Source: Bacteroidales bacterium
GTDB taxonomy: Bacteria; Bacteroidota; Bacteroidia; Bacteroidales; Rikenellaceae
Reading direction: 5' to 3'
Assembly: GCA_949419965.1 (NCBI GenBank)
Contig: CASPAC010000010.1
Coordinates: 1 to 51,898, forward strand
Length of the DNA: 51,898 nucleotides
Position 1 is the stretch's first letter. The number at the start of each line of letters is the position of its first letter. Shown piece by piece: positions 26,419 to 37,273 of the stretch. Made by a program: the position numbers and the translations under genes. The notes below the pieces were generated by a model. That model saw only the letters and a list, made by a program, of their open reading frames with translations. It was not told where the DNA came from and searched no databases.

Positions 26419-26447
26419 GGCTTGCCCGGAAGCGCAGAGCGGAAGAA

Positions 26448-27002
26448 TCAGAAGAAGAAGGCGATGATGCTGATGATCTTTTTCAGCTCGGCGAGCGCCC
26501 TGCCGATGTGATATTCCACGGTTTTGGGACTGATGCCCAACTGCTGTGCGATTTCCTGATGGGAGAGTCCTTCATAGCGGCTCAGCCGGAAGATCTGCTG
26601 CCGCTGCCGGGGCATCTGCTCCACGGCCATGTTGATGATCATCATCAGATCCTCGGTGGCGACCTTGGCCGAAAGATCGTCCGTCAGAAGCTCCTCGACG
26701 TGCAGGAGCCGCTGCCGGTAGCGTGTCTGCACGCTCTTGTGTTCGAAGATGTCGAAAACGGCGTTCTTGGTCATCCGGAACAGGTAGCTGCGGAACGATC
26801 GGATGTGGCCGATGGACTCGCGGGTTTCCCAGATTTTCAGAAAGATGTCGTGCGCCAGATCCTCGGCTTCGCTCCGGTTTTTCAGCATGCAGAAGGCAAA
26901 CGCCTCCACATGCGGGGCATAACGCATGTACAACGCATCGAATGCGTCGTAGCTGCCCTGCCGGAGGCTCTCCAATATCAATTCGTCCGCCTGCCTGTCC
27001 AT
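26448..27002 (-). CDS. ECF RNA polymerase sigma factor (Bacteroidota FecI-like, sigma-70 family)
   Basis: Directs RNA polymerase to the adjacent SusC/SusD cluster. It has 184 residues counting from MDRQADELILESLRQG. Region 2 is at about 15-85 (AFDALYMRYAPHVEAFAF, EAEDLAHDIFLKIWE, RSFRSYLFRMTKNAVFD) and region 4 at about 125-175 (MPRQRQQIFRLSR, LSHQEIAQQLGISPKTVEYHIGRALAELKK) with the helix-turn-helix. The upstream Met at 27074 would add 24 residues unlike the family. The last residues, ISIIAFFF, are a short hydrophobic tail. A strong terminator follows directly. Confidence 0.93.
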   Translation of the reverse strand: MDRQADELILESLRQGSYDAFDALYMRYAPHVEAFAFCMLKNRSEAEDLAHDIFLKIWETRESIGHIRSFRSYLFRMTKNAVFDIFEHKSVQTRYRQRLLHVEELLTDDLSAKVATEDLMMIINMAVEQMPRQRQQIFRLSRYEGLSHQEIAQQLGISPKTVEYHIGRALAELKKIISIIAFFF

Positions 27003-27476
27003 TCTTTCGTCGTGAGGTCGAAACCCGGGTATTGTTTGAGTGTATAAATTGCAAACGGGGACTAAAGTACACAAAAAATTTTAGAAAACAGAGCCAATAT
27101 ATGTTCAATATTTAATATCGAGCGTTTTTCAGAGCAGGCAGCTTCAATCGTAAAATATTGGTTTTTAATAAAATGATTCGACTTTTGCAACGCGCAGGTT
27201 TTTCAACTTGCAACCTGGCATTACGAAAGATCGAACCCTGCTGTTCTTGCAATTTTTGCAATGCCTTTCGCAACTCCGCCCGCCCCGGTGCATCTCCTGG
27301 CGAAACGGTTCGTGCGGAATTGCTGTCGGACGTCGGCCGGCGCTCCTTTCCTAAATCCTTTCCACAAAGTTGTCATGCGGAGGCGATACAACAAATTTTC
27401 GGCCGGATTCATCGGCATAACAAAAAAGGAAGCCCTCCTTTTCGGAGGGCTTCCCAAAATCAAGTGACAATGTAGG
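27003..27476. other. 474-base intergenic region
   Basis: Holds the leader of the sigma gene and, at its left-facing end, the pepD terminator (27421-27455). Between about 27075 and 27410 I see no convincing gene. The AT-rich part near 27060-27180 is unusual for this genome. A minus-strand frame through about 27120-27270 translates to RLQVEKPARCKSRI and neighbours; it has no start, no family I can name and may be a relic or repeat. No clean TAnnTTTG element is seen for the sigma gene. Confidence 0.5.
27421..27455 (-). terminator. intrinsic terminator of pepD
   Basis: On the minus strand: GGAAGCCCTCC, loop GAAAA, GGAGGGCTTCC, then TTTTTTG. It lies 22 bases past the pepD stop codon. Confidence 0.88.
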
Positions 27477-28928
27477 CTACAAGGTCCGCAACACCTCGCG
27501 GAGGAGGTCCCAGAACTTGGGTACGGTGGCTATTTCGAGCCGCTCGTCGGGCGAATGGACGCCCCGCAGCGTAGGACCGAACGACACCATTTCCAACCCG
27601 GGATACTTCTCGAGAAAGAGACCGCATTCGAGTCCGGCATGGATGGCCCGCACCTTGGGCTCGGCGGCGAAGAGACGACGATAGGCATCGGCCGTGACCT
27701 CGAGCAGCCGCGAATCGGGATCGGGCGCCCAGCCGGGATAACCGTCGGAGTGGGCGACGTCGGCACCGGCCAAGGCGAAGACCGACTCGACCATCTGCAT
27801 GACGTAGGTCTTGGCGCTCTCGACCGACGAACGCTGCGACGAAGTGACGACGATGCGGCCGCCCTCCTCGAACTTGACGGAAGCGAGGTTGGTGGAAGTC
27901 TCCACCAAGCCCGGCACGGCGGCCGACATGGCGATGACGCCGTTGGGCACGCCGACGAGCGAATAGACGAGCGCGAACTGCGTGCGGGCGTCGAGAACCT
28001 CGTCGACCTGGGGCATCTCGTTGAGCGTGATCTTGAAATTGGGCTCGCGCAGGCGGAACTCCGATTCGAGATCGGCGGCGAAGAGCTCGTAACGCTTGCG
28101 GAACTCCTTGACGAAGCGCTCGGGCACGCCGAAGATGGCGTAAGCCTCGCGCGGGATGGCATTGCGGAGATTGCCGCCCGAAAAATAACTCAGACGCAAC
28201 TCGAACGACTGCATGCCGCTCCACAGAAGCCGTGCGACGGTCTTGTTGGAATTGACGCGGCCCTTGTCGATGTCGTCGCCCGAATGGCCGCCCAGCAGAT
28301 CGGAGACGTCGACGCGGAAGAACGTATAGTTCTTGGGGGCCGGCTCCATGGTGTAGCGGAAGGTGGCGACGGTGTCGATGCCGCCGGCGCACCCGATGAA
28401 GAGCTCGCCCTCGTCCTCGGAATCGAGGTTGATGAGGTATTTGCCCTGCAACATCCCGTCGCCCAACTCGAAGGCGCCCGTGAGCCCGGTCTCTTCGTCG
28501 ACGGTGAAAAGCGCCTCCAGCGGTCCGTGCTGCGCCTCGGGATCGATCATCATGGCCAGAGCGGCCGCCATGCCGATGCCGCAGTCGGCGCCGAGCGTGG
28601 TGCCCTCGGCGCGCACCCAGCCGCTCTCGACACGGGCGCGGATGGGATCGTTGTCGAAATCGAACTCGACGTCGGAATTCTTCTCGCACACCATGTCCAT
28701 GTGCGACTGGAGGACCACGGCGGGCCGCTCCTCGAACCCGGGAGAAGCGGGCTTGCGCATGACGACGTTGCCGACGGCGTCCTTGCGATACTCGAGGTTG
28801 TGTTTCTTGGCGAAGTCGACCAGGAATTCGATGATCTTGCCCTCCTTTTTCGAGGGACGCGGCACCTTCAGAATGGCGTCGAACTGCTCCCACACAGGGC
28901 GGGGCTCCAGATTGGCGATTTCGGACAT
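27477..28928 (-). CDS. pepD: cytosol nonspecific dipeptidase (aminoacyl-histidine dipeptidase)
   Basis: M20-family zinc peptidase that splits dipeptides, including Xaa-His, in the cytosol. It has 483 residues, beginning MSEIANLEPRPVWEQFDAIL. Metal and catalytic motifs are LQSHMDMV (His76, Asp78), TLGADCGIGMA (Asp115), VDEETGLTGAF (two Glu), LDSEDEGELFIG and GGHSGDDI. Length matches E. coli PepD (485). A TGACTTTG sequence at 28948-28955 on the minus strand is a near match to the promoter element. Monocistronic, with its own terminator. Confidence 0.95.
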   Translation of the reverse strand: MSEIANLEPRPVWEQFDAILKVPRPSKKEGKIIEFLVDFAKKHNLEYRKDAVGNVVMRKPASPGFEERPAVVLQSHMDMVCEKNSDVEFDFDNDPIRARVESGWVRAEGTTLGADCGIGMAAALAMMIDPEAQHGPLEALFTVDEETGLTGAFELGDGMLQGKYLINLDSEDEGELFIGCAGGIDTVATFRYTMEPAPKNYTFFRVDVSDLLGGHSGDDIDKGRVNSNKTVARLLWSGMQSFELRLSYFSGGNLRNAIPREAYAIFGVPERFVKEFRKRYELFAADLESEFRLREPNFKITLNEMPQVDEVLDARTQFALVYSLVGVPNGVIAMSAAVPGLVETSTNLASVKFEEGGRIVVTSSQRSSVESAKTYVMQMVESVFALAGADVAHSDGYPGWAPDPDSRLLEVTADAYRRLFAAEPKVRAIHAGLECGLFLEKYPGLEMVSFGPTLRGVHSPDERLEIATVPKFWDLLREVLRTL

Positions 28929-29116
28929 AGGATTCTTAATTATTTTGCAAAGTCAGTCATGCGTTCCGACGTACCCCTCGACCGTCATTGCAGGTCCGGT
29001 GCTCCCGATCGCGGTGCACAGCCGCGCAGTCGCCCGCTTGCCCCGGGAAGGACTCCGGCCGGAACTCCGAAAAAAACGGGATTGCGAGCCGTCGGTACAT
29101 TATTGCAGGATCGTGT

Positions 29117-29146
29117 TTGCAAAAATAGGGATTTTTCCTAATTTTG
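29117..29146 (+). promoter_or_regulatory. promoter of ispF
   Basis: TTG at 29117-29119, 19 bases, then TAATTTTG at 29139-29146: an exact match in sequence and spacing to the Bacteroidota housekeeping promoter. The implied leader is about 20 bases. Confidence 0.8.
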
Positions 29147-29171
29147 GCAACAGAAAAACAGACGAACACCT

Positions 29172-29651
29172 ATGGATTACAGAATCGGACACGGATACGA
29201 TGTCCATGCGCTGGCCGGCGGACTGCGGCTGGTGCTGGGAGGGGTGGAGATTCCTCACACGAAAGGTTTCGTGGCCCACTCGGACGGCGACGTGGCGATC
29301 CACGCCGTATGCGACGCACTGCTGGGAGCGGCCGCGCTGGGCGACATCGGGCAGCACTTTCCCGACACGTCGGCCGACTATGCGGGCATCGACTCGAAGA
29401 TTCTGCTGCGCCGCGTGGCGGCGATGCTGCGCGAAAAGGGATACGAGATAGGCAATGTGGACTGCACGATCCGCATGCAACGGCCCAAACTGCGACCCTA
29501 CATCGACGCGATGCGTGCCGCGATGGCCGGTGCAATGGGTGTAGACGATGACCGGGTATCGGTCAAAGCTACGACCACAGAGCAACTCGGTTTCGAAGGC
29601 CGCGAAGAAGGAGTCTCGGTCACGGCCGTGGCGCTGATTTACAAAAAGTGA
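29172..29651 (+). CDS. ispF: 2-C-methyl-D-erythritol 2,4-cyclodiphosphate synthase
   Basis: Fifth step of the non-mevalonate isoprenoid pathway; forms the cyclic diphosphate with release of CMP. It has 159 residues, the normal size. Motifs: RIGHGYDVHAL (metal ligands Asp10, His12), HSDGDVAIHAVCDALLGA (including a third His ligand), DIGQHFPDTSADYAGIDS, and KATTTEQLGFEGREEG near the C-terminus. The start is fixed by the promoter 26 bases upstream. It stands alone between two minus-strand genes. Confidence 0.97.
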   Translation: MDYRIGHGYDVHALAGGLRLVLGGVEIPHTKGFVAHSDGDVAIHAVCDALLGAAALGDIGQHFPDTSADYAGIDSKILLRRVAAMLREKGYEIGNVDCTIRMQRPKLRPYIDAMRAAMAGAMGVDDDRVSVKATTTEQLGFEGREEGVSVTAVALIYKK

Positions 29652-29683
29652 ACGGTTCTCGTTCACCATTCGTCTGCTGACGG

Positions 29684-30409
29684 TCAGTCCAGCCGCCGGT
29701 ATCTGGGATCGCCCATGCGCTTGTCCCACAACCACCCTGCGTAACGCATGGTGACGCCGGGCGTGATGAGCGTGAGGACGGTTTCGCCGGTGACGGTAGA
29801 AACGGCTAACTCGGCATGGTAGGAAGCGCTGCCGTCGAGGAAGTCGAACGATACGCACCACCCCCACTGCATGCGCGAAGCGCGGTAATCGCGGATCGAC
29901 ATCGAATCGAAGTTGAGCATCTCGACATACTGCGTGATGCCGCGCTCGGTGGGCAGGTGCACCTCGACGTGGTCGACCAGCAACCCGAAGAAGAAGTAAT
30001 CGGCATAGATCGAACGGATCAGTCCGCCGGGCATCTCCTGCATCGAATTGGGATAGAACAGGTAGTTGCGCGACCGGACGATCGAATCGATGTGCGCGGC
30101 GTAGACCTTGGCGCGGCAGGCGCGGCGCTCGGGACGGCTCATGTGCCGCGTCGGGTCCTCGTAGACGGCGGTATGCCCGACGAGCTGCACGGGTGCCTGC
30201 TGCACCGACACGGCGGTAGGCTGCGGCACGCTGTCGGCACCGGCCCGGACGACGGCGACCTGGGGCGCCGGCATGGCCTGCTGCACGACCTGAGGCTGCT
30301 GCACGACTTGCATCGGAACAACCTGCTGCATGGGGATGACCTGAGGTGAGCGGGCGAAAACGGCACCGGCTGCAAGCAGCGCGGCGCCGATCGCAAAAGC
30401 ATATTTCAT
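29684..30409 (-). CDS. DUF4251 exported protein A
   Basis: A 241-residue protein with signal peptide MKYAFAIGAALLAAGAVFA. Residues 22-90 form a low-complexity Gln/Val/Pro stretch (IPMQQVVPMQVVQQPQVVQQ). The C-terminal 150 residues match the Bacteroidota DUF4251 family: HIDSIVRSRNYLFYPNSMQEMPGG, HVEVHLPT, SMSIRDYRASR and WCVSFDF. It starts six bases after the stop of its paralogue upstream, so they share a transcript. DUF4251 proteins are small exported beta-rich proteins of unknown role. The longer upstream frame was not used because the signal peptide begins at 30409. Confidence 0.85.
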   Translation of the reverse strand: MKYAFAIGAALLAAGAVFARSPQVIPMQQVVPMQVVQQPQVVQQAMPAPQVAVVRAGADSVPQPTAVSVQQAPVQLVGHTAVYEDPTRHMSRPERRACRAKVYAAHIDSIVRSRNYLFYPNSMQEMPGGLIRSIYADYFFFGLLVDHVEVHLPTERGITQYVEMLNFDSMSIRDYRASRMQWGWCVSFDFLDGSASYHAELAVSTVTGETVLTLITPGVTMRYAGWLWDKRMGDPRYRRLD

Positions 30410-30414
30410 GGAGA

Positions 30415-30957
30415 TCAATAGAGTTGCGAGATGGTTCCGGTGTACTGCACGGGATTGTACCAGGGATTGGTGATCGTGAGATTGGCGCCGCCCGTACGGG
30501 AGAAGATCTCGAACGTGAAGGTGTAGTTCGAAGCTGAGAAGAGCGACGTGGTGAAGGTCACCATCCAACCCTCGTGGGTCTGCTCGGTAGTGTAGCCCTG
30601 AACATCGGAGACAGTGTAGTTGATGACCGTGGCGTAGTAAGGCGGCACGTAACCTTTGATATAAGGCAGGCAGATGTCCACCGTGCCGTCCCAGATGCCG
30701 ACGTTGAAGGCCGGGTTGATGACCTGGCGCATGGGGCCGGCCGGCTGACGCTGCATGGTCTGGGGATTGAACTGGAAGTTGCGCGAGAGCACGATGGAAT
30801 CGATCATGCGCTCGTAGTTAGCGATGCGCTCGGCACGGCGCTTTTCACGCACTTCGCGGCGCTCCTGCTTGGGCGAGAGCATCTTTTTCTGACCGATGAC
30901 GGTGGCGGCCGCCACGCAGAGCAACAGGCCGCTGAGGATAATTACTGCTTTTTTCAT
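30415..30957 (-). CDS. DUF4251 exported protein B
   Basis: A 180-residue paralogue of the next gene, signal peptide MKKAVIILSGLLLCVAAATVIG, then a charged stretch (KQERREVREKRRAERIANYE) and the DUF4251 core: MIDSIVLSRNFQFNPQTMQ, WDGTVDICLPYIKG, TVSDVQGYTTEQTHEGWMV. It has no Gln-rich linker, unlike protein A. First gene of a two-gene unit; upstream, CGATTTTG at 30988-30995 on the minus strand only partly matches a promoter. Confidence 0.85.
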   Translation of the reverse strand: MKKAVIILSGLLLCVAAATVIGQKKMLSPKQERREVREKRRAERIANYERMIDSIVLSRNFQFNPQTMQRQPAGPMRQVINPAFNVGIWDGTVDICLPYIKGYVPPYYATVINYTVSDVQGYTTEQTHEGWMVTFTTSLFSASNYTFTFEIFSRTGGANLTITNPWYNPVQYTGTISQLY

Positions 30958-31142
30958 GGCACGTAGGGATTTTACGGCCATGGATTGCAAAATCGGTGCC
31001 GGAAACCGCAAGCGACGAAAAACCGCAGGGTTTCCGGCAACGGAGATCCCTGCGGCGAGGTTCGAAAGTTCGGTTCGGAGAAACGGGCAGCCGTTCGGCT
31101 CAGAGTAACGGCCCGGCGGCTCGGGCTGCGGAAACAAGCCTC

Positions 31143-32369
31143 CTACACCACCCTCTCGTAATGAATGGCGATCTCAACGCCGTTGAACTCCCACGGACTG
31201 TTCGTGAATTTCTGCAACGGAACGCTGCGGTCGTCGAACCACGCTTTCACGACGAACTTGTTGTTTTTGCCGGGGTTGTCGCGGCAACGGAACTCCGTAA
31301 GACTCGTATTGCGGTGGATGTCGATCGACTCCAAGCGGTTGGAGTTGCAGAACAACTCCTCCAATTTCACGTTGGCGGAGACATCGAGGGCGACCAGCCG
31401 ATTGTCGATGCAGGACAATGTTTTCAAGAGCGTATTGCGGCTGACATCCAGCGCAGTCAGGCTGTTGGCGAAGCACGACAAGGAGAGCAGGGCCGTATTG
31501 CCGGTCACGTCCAACGTCGTCAACTTGTTATTGCTGCAACCGAGAACCGCCAGATCCGGACTACGGCTTACCGACAACGAAACCAACTTGTTATTGTCGC
31601 AATACAGCGTCTCCAACGCGGAGTTGACGGACAGATCGAGCTTCGTCAGCTTGTTGTTGGCGCAGTTCAGTTCTTTCAAAGCGGGATTGGCCGAGAGATC
31701 GAGGCCGGTCAGCTCGTTGCCGCGGCAGTTGAGCATCTCCAATGCAGAATGAGCGGAAAGCTCCAGCGCGGTGAGCTTGTTATAGCTGCAATCCAGGCGG
31801 ATCAGCGATTCGAAGAACCGGAGCCCGGCCAAAGACGTCAACTCGACACAATCGCTGCCGGACGCCACCGAGAGATCGATGTCGCGGATATTCTTCACCT
31901 CGCCGAAAGCGATATGCCCGGCATCGACCACATAACCGTGCTTCTGCAACTCGCGGGCGAAATCGGGATCGAAAACCGACGCAATATCCGTTGCGTCGTT
32001 CATGGCCTGCTGGACGACGGTCAGCCGGCACGACTCGCCGGCATAGGAAATATCGACGAAAGCCCTGCGCTCCGTCGTGGCAAAACGGCTGCCGGCAGTC
32101 AGCGTCAGCGTGACCTCGCCGGCCGCTCCGTTCGCGGGGGGGGGTAAAACGAGCCATCCGGAATCGCCCTCGTCGTATGCGACCGTCGCCTGCCAGTCGA
32201 CGTTGACTGCGAACGGAACCTGCACCTCACCGCCTTCGGCAGCGATCGTATATTCCACGGTCCCGATGGTCAGCTCCGGAGGGAGCTGCCGGTCATCCAA
32301 ACTCTCCCTGCTGCAACCGGCAGAAAGAGCCGCCAGGAGAAACAAGCCAAAGATATTTTTCATCGTCAT
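31143..32369 (-). CDS. BACON-domain, leucine-rich-repeat surface lipoprotein
   Basis: A 408-residue lipoprotein: signal ending ALSAGC (Cys19), a BACON-type domain at about 30-120 (YTIAAEGGEVQVPFAVNVDWQ, ISYAGESCRLTVVQQ), then eight to nine 21-residue leucine-rich repeats at 178-370 of the form LxxLxCxxNxLTxLDLSxNxx (for example LKELNCANNKLTKLDLSVNSA). The C-terminus is a short beta-like tail. Likely surface-exposed binding protein. A run of nine C (32136-32144 on the plus strand as G) encodes Pro76-78 within the BACON domain, and a second run of nine abuts the promoter. A start two codons later is possible. Confidence 0.88.
   Translation of the reverse strand: MTMKNIFGLFLLAALSAGCSRESLDDRQLPPELTIGTVEYTIAAEGGEVQVPFAVNVDWQATVAYDEGDSGWLVLPPPANGAAGEVTLTLTAGSRFATTERRAFVDISYAGESCRLTVVQQAMNDATDIASVFDPDFARELQKHGYVVDAGHIAFGEVKNIRDIDLSVASGSDCVELTSLAGLRFFESLIRLDCSYNKLTALELSAHSALEMLNCRGNELTGLDLSANPALKELNCANNKLTKLDLSVNSALETLYCDNNKLVSLSVSRSPDLAVLGCSNNKLTTLDVTGNTALLSLSCFANSLTALDVSRNTLLKTLSCIDNRLVALDVSANVKLEELFCNSNRLESIDIHRNTSLTEFRCRDNPGKNNKFVVKAWFDDRSVPLQKFTNSPWEFNGVEIAIHYERVV
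32136..32144. repeat. homopolymer tract of nine G/C inside a coding region
   Basis: Encodes three prolines in the BACON-LRR lipoprotein. A gain or loss of one base would shift the frame at residue 76 of 408. Confidence 0.8.
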
Positions 32370-32415
32370 CTTATTTCAGGAAGATATGCGGGCGCACGCC
32401 CCGAAAACGCGCACC

Positions 32416-32424
32416 GGGGGGGGG
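32416..32424. repeat. homopolymer tract of nine G/C next to a promoter element
   Basis: Lies immediately downstream of the TACCTTTG element of the BACON-LRR gene, where transcription would start. Confidence 0.75.
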
Positions 32425-32432
32425 CAAAGGTA
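32425..32432 (-). promoter_or_regulatory. promoter -7 element of the BACON-LRR gene
   Basis: Reads TACCTTTG on the minus strand and is followed directly by nine C. No TTG is found at 19-21 bases; the nearest are 15 and 18 bases away. It lies just past the uvrA stop codon. Confidence 0.6.
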
Positions 32433-32452
32433 ACGACTTTCTGCCAACAAAC

Positions 32453-35278
<2,826 letters not shown>

Positions 35279-35297
35279 CGGTAAAGAAACGTACGGC

Positions 35298-35321
35298 CGT
35301 CCCGGATTATTGGCCGGGACG
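35298..35321 (-). promoter_or_regulatory. hairpin in the uvrA leader
   Basis: CGTCCCGG and its complement around an 8-base loop, in the leader between the TATCTTTG element and the uvrA ATG. May affect RNA stability or translation. Confidence 0.45.
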
Positions 35322-35331
35322 TGCGAATCGG

Positions 35332-35339
35332 CAAAGATA
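35332..35339 (-). promoter_or_regulatory. promoter -7 element of uvrA
   Basis: Reads TATCTTTG on the minus strand, 54 bases before the uvrA ATG. Confidence 0.6.
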
Positions 35340-35419
35340 ACACATTCGGACGGAATACCCCCGGCGGCAGAGGATTTTTTCGGCCCGGAGAGCGGAAAAC
35401 GCCCCTGCAAAGAGGGCGG

Positions 35420-36184
35420 CTACGCTTTCAGCTCGAAGTCGTCGGCGTCCTGCCAGGCGGGGAACGACTCGCGGAAAGCGCGCTGCTGGTCGAGGTCGAG
35501 CGTCACGACCATCGTCCACTCGCCGCTGTCGGCACCGGCGATCGTCCGGCCGAGGAAGTCGAGCGCCATCGAATCGCCGATGTAGACGGCATCGGGATCG
35601 GTGCCCACGCGGTTGACGCCGATGACGTAGCACTGATTCTCGATGGCCCGGGCCCGCAACAACGCGCACCAGGCGTCGCGCCGCTTGTTGTCCCACGAAG
35701 CGCAGTAGATGATGGCGTCGTAATCGCCCCGGTTGCGGCTCCAGACGGGGAACCGCAGATCGTAACAAATCTGCAACAGGAACCGGAAGCCCATGTATTC
35801 GACCACCACGCGGCGGTTGCCGGGCGTATAGTCGCGGCCCTCGCCGCCGGGCCGGAAGAGGTGGCGCTTGTCGTACCACTCGGTCTCGCCCGACGGCCTG
35901 ACGAAGAACATGCGGTTGCGGTAGGTGCCCTCCTCGACGATCACGGCGCTGCCGACGACGGCCTTGCCATAGGCAGCGGCCCAGCGGCGCATGGTGGTGA
36001 CGACCAGTCCGTCGCACGGCTCGGCGACCACTGCAGGGCGCAGCTTGAAACCGGTGGCGAACATCTCGGGCAACACCACGATGTCGGCATCGGCGGCCGC
36101 GACGACCGGTTCGAGACGCTCCAGGTTGCGGGCGGTGTGCTCCCACTCCATGTCGACCTGGCAAAGGGCAATGCGGATTTTCAT
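35420..36184 (-). CDS. nitrilase-superfamily amidohydrolase (omega-amidase-like)
   Basis: A 254-residue cytosolic carbon-nitrogen hydrolase. The catalytic triad is visible: Glu40 in VVLPEMF, Lys106 in WYDKRHLF and Cys140 in QICYDLRFP. The segments LPEMFATGF and [12 protein letters not shown] match the YafV/Nit2 omega-amidase group, which deamidates alpha-ketoglutaramate and alpha-ketosuccinamate; the DSMALDF stretch also fits. The start at [10 protein letters not shown] is preferred over one eight codons upstream because of family alignment and the promoter position at 36210. Monocistronic. Confidence 0.9.
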   Translation of the reverse strand: MKIRIALCQVDMEWEHTARNLERLEPVVAAADADIVVLPEMFATGFKLRPAVVAEPCDGLVVTTMRRWAAAYGKAVVGSAVIVEEGTYRNRMFFVRPSGETEWYDKRHLFRPGGEGRDYTPGNRRVVVEYMGFRFLLQICYDLRFPVWSRNRGDYDAIIYCASWDNKRRDAWCALLRARAIENQCYVIGVNRVGTDPDAVYIGDSMALDFLGRTIAGADSGEWTMVVTLDLDQQRAFRESFPAWQDADDFELKA

Positions 36185-36209
36185 ATCGGAAACGGAATTT
36201 TGGATCATT

Positions 36210-36240
36210 CAAAGATAAACGTTTTTTCTCAAACGCGCAA
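36210..36240 (-). promoter_or_regulatory. promoter of the nitrilase-family gene
   Basis: On the minus strand: TTG (36238-36240), 20 bases, TATCTTTG (36210-36217). Back to back with the cvfB promoter. Confidence 0.75.
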
Positions 36241-36271
36241 TCCCCCGGCCAAGAGCGAATCGACCGTAAAG

Positions 36272-36302
36272 TTGCGACACAACAAAATAAAACGTACTTT
36301 TG
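36272..36302 (+). promoter_or_regulatory. promoter of the cvfB-like gene
   Basis: TTG (36272-36274), 20 bases, TACTTTTG (36295-36302), 19 bases before the ATG at 36322. Confidence 0.78.
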
Positions 36303-36321
36303 CAACCTAATCCCACGAACC

Positions 36322-37158
36322 ATGCTCAAAGCAGGCCGCAACCACACGCTCACCGTCAGCCGCATATCGGACTACGGACTCTATCTTGAGAACGAGGAAC
36401 ACGACGAAGTGCTGCTCCCCAACCGCTATGTCTCGCTGACGGACAAACCCGGCGATCGCAAGGAAGTCTTCGTCTACCACGACTCGGAAGACCGTCTGGT
36501 GGCGACTACCGAGACGCCGCTGCTGCGCGCGGGCGAAGCAGGCTATCTGAAAGTAGTGGACAAGACCGTGCACGGGGCGTTTCTGGACTGGGGGCTGCAG
36601 GGCAAGGATCTCTTTCTGCCCAACCGCAACCAGCAGGGAGGCATCCTGGCCGGCCACAGCTACATAGTCTACCTCTACGAAGACAGCGTGACGGGCCGCT
36701 GCGTGGCGACGAACAAACTGAAAACCTTCATCGACAACGACGAGATAACGGTGCGCCCGCGCGAGGAGGTGGAGGTGCTGGTGGCGTCGGAGAGCCCGAT
36801 AGGCTACCGGGTCATCGTCAACAACCGCCACTGGGGCATGATCTACCGCAACGAGATTTTCCGCCCGGTGGCCGTGGGCGACCGGCTGCAAGGCTACGTA
36901 CGCCGCATCACGGAGGAGAAACGCATCGACATCAGTCTTCAGCAAACGGGCTACGCCCAGGTGAAGGATTCGGCCCGCACGCTGCTCGAACTGCTGCGCG
37001 GGAACGGCGGCCGGCTGCCGCTCAACGACGCCAGCGACCCGGCGGAAGTGCAGCGGCTGACGGCGATGAGCAAGAAGACGTTCAAACGCTCGGCAGGCGT
37101 GCTGCTCAAGCAGGGTACGATCGAGATGGACGAAAAAGGAATCAGAATTCGCAGATGA
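36322..37158 (+). CDS. CvfB-family S1-like RNA-binding protein
   Basis: A 278-residue cytosolic protein of the CvfB (YitL) family: three S1-like units followed by a winged-helix C-terminus. N-terminal unit GRNHTLTVSRISDYGLYLENEEHDEVLLPNRY; second unit KVVDKTVHGAFLDWGLQGKDLFLP; third unit with YRVIVNNRHWGMIYRNEIF and YVRRITEEKRIDISLQ. The winged helix contains MSKKTFKRSAGVLLKQG. In Firmicutes the family affects virulence-factor expression through RNA binding; the target here is unknown. Followed by a strong terminator. Confidence 0.92.
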   Translation: MLKAGRNHTLTVSRISDYGLYLENEEHDEVLLPNRYVSLTDKPGDRKEVFVYHDSEDRLVATTETPLLRAGEAGYLKVVDKTVHGAFLDWGLQGKDLFLPNRNQQGGILAGHSYIVYLYEDSVTGRCVATNKLKTFIDNDEITVRPREEVEVLVASESPIGYRVIVNNRHWGMIYRNEIFRPVAVGDRLQGYVRRITEEKRIDISLQQTGYAQVKDSARTLLELLRGNGGRLPLNDASDPAEVQRLTAMSKKTFKRSAGVLLKQGTIEMDEKGIRIRR

Positions 37159-37226
37159 TGGCAGCGTTCAACATAGCGCGACAATAAACGCAGCGGACCA
37201 AAGAAGAGGCTGCGAGATGCAGACAA

Positions 37227-37257
37227 AGCGGGACGAATGATCGTCCCGCTCTTTTTT
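37227..37257 (+). terminator. intrinsic terminator of the cvfB-like gene
   Basis: AGCGGGACGA, loop ATGA, TCGTCCCGCT, then CTTTTTTG. On the opposite strand the stem is followed by TTTGTC, so it may also act weakly for crcB, which ends at 37274. Confidence 0.88.
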
Positions 37258-37273
37258 GTCCGTCGGAAAACGG

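Noticed and set aside
31143..32369. The spaced DNA repeats of the LRR region as a CRISPR array
   Set aside because: They are in-frame 63-base protein repeats with varied sequence, not identical repeats with unique spacers.
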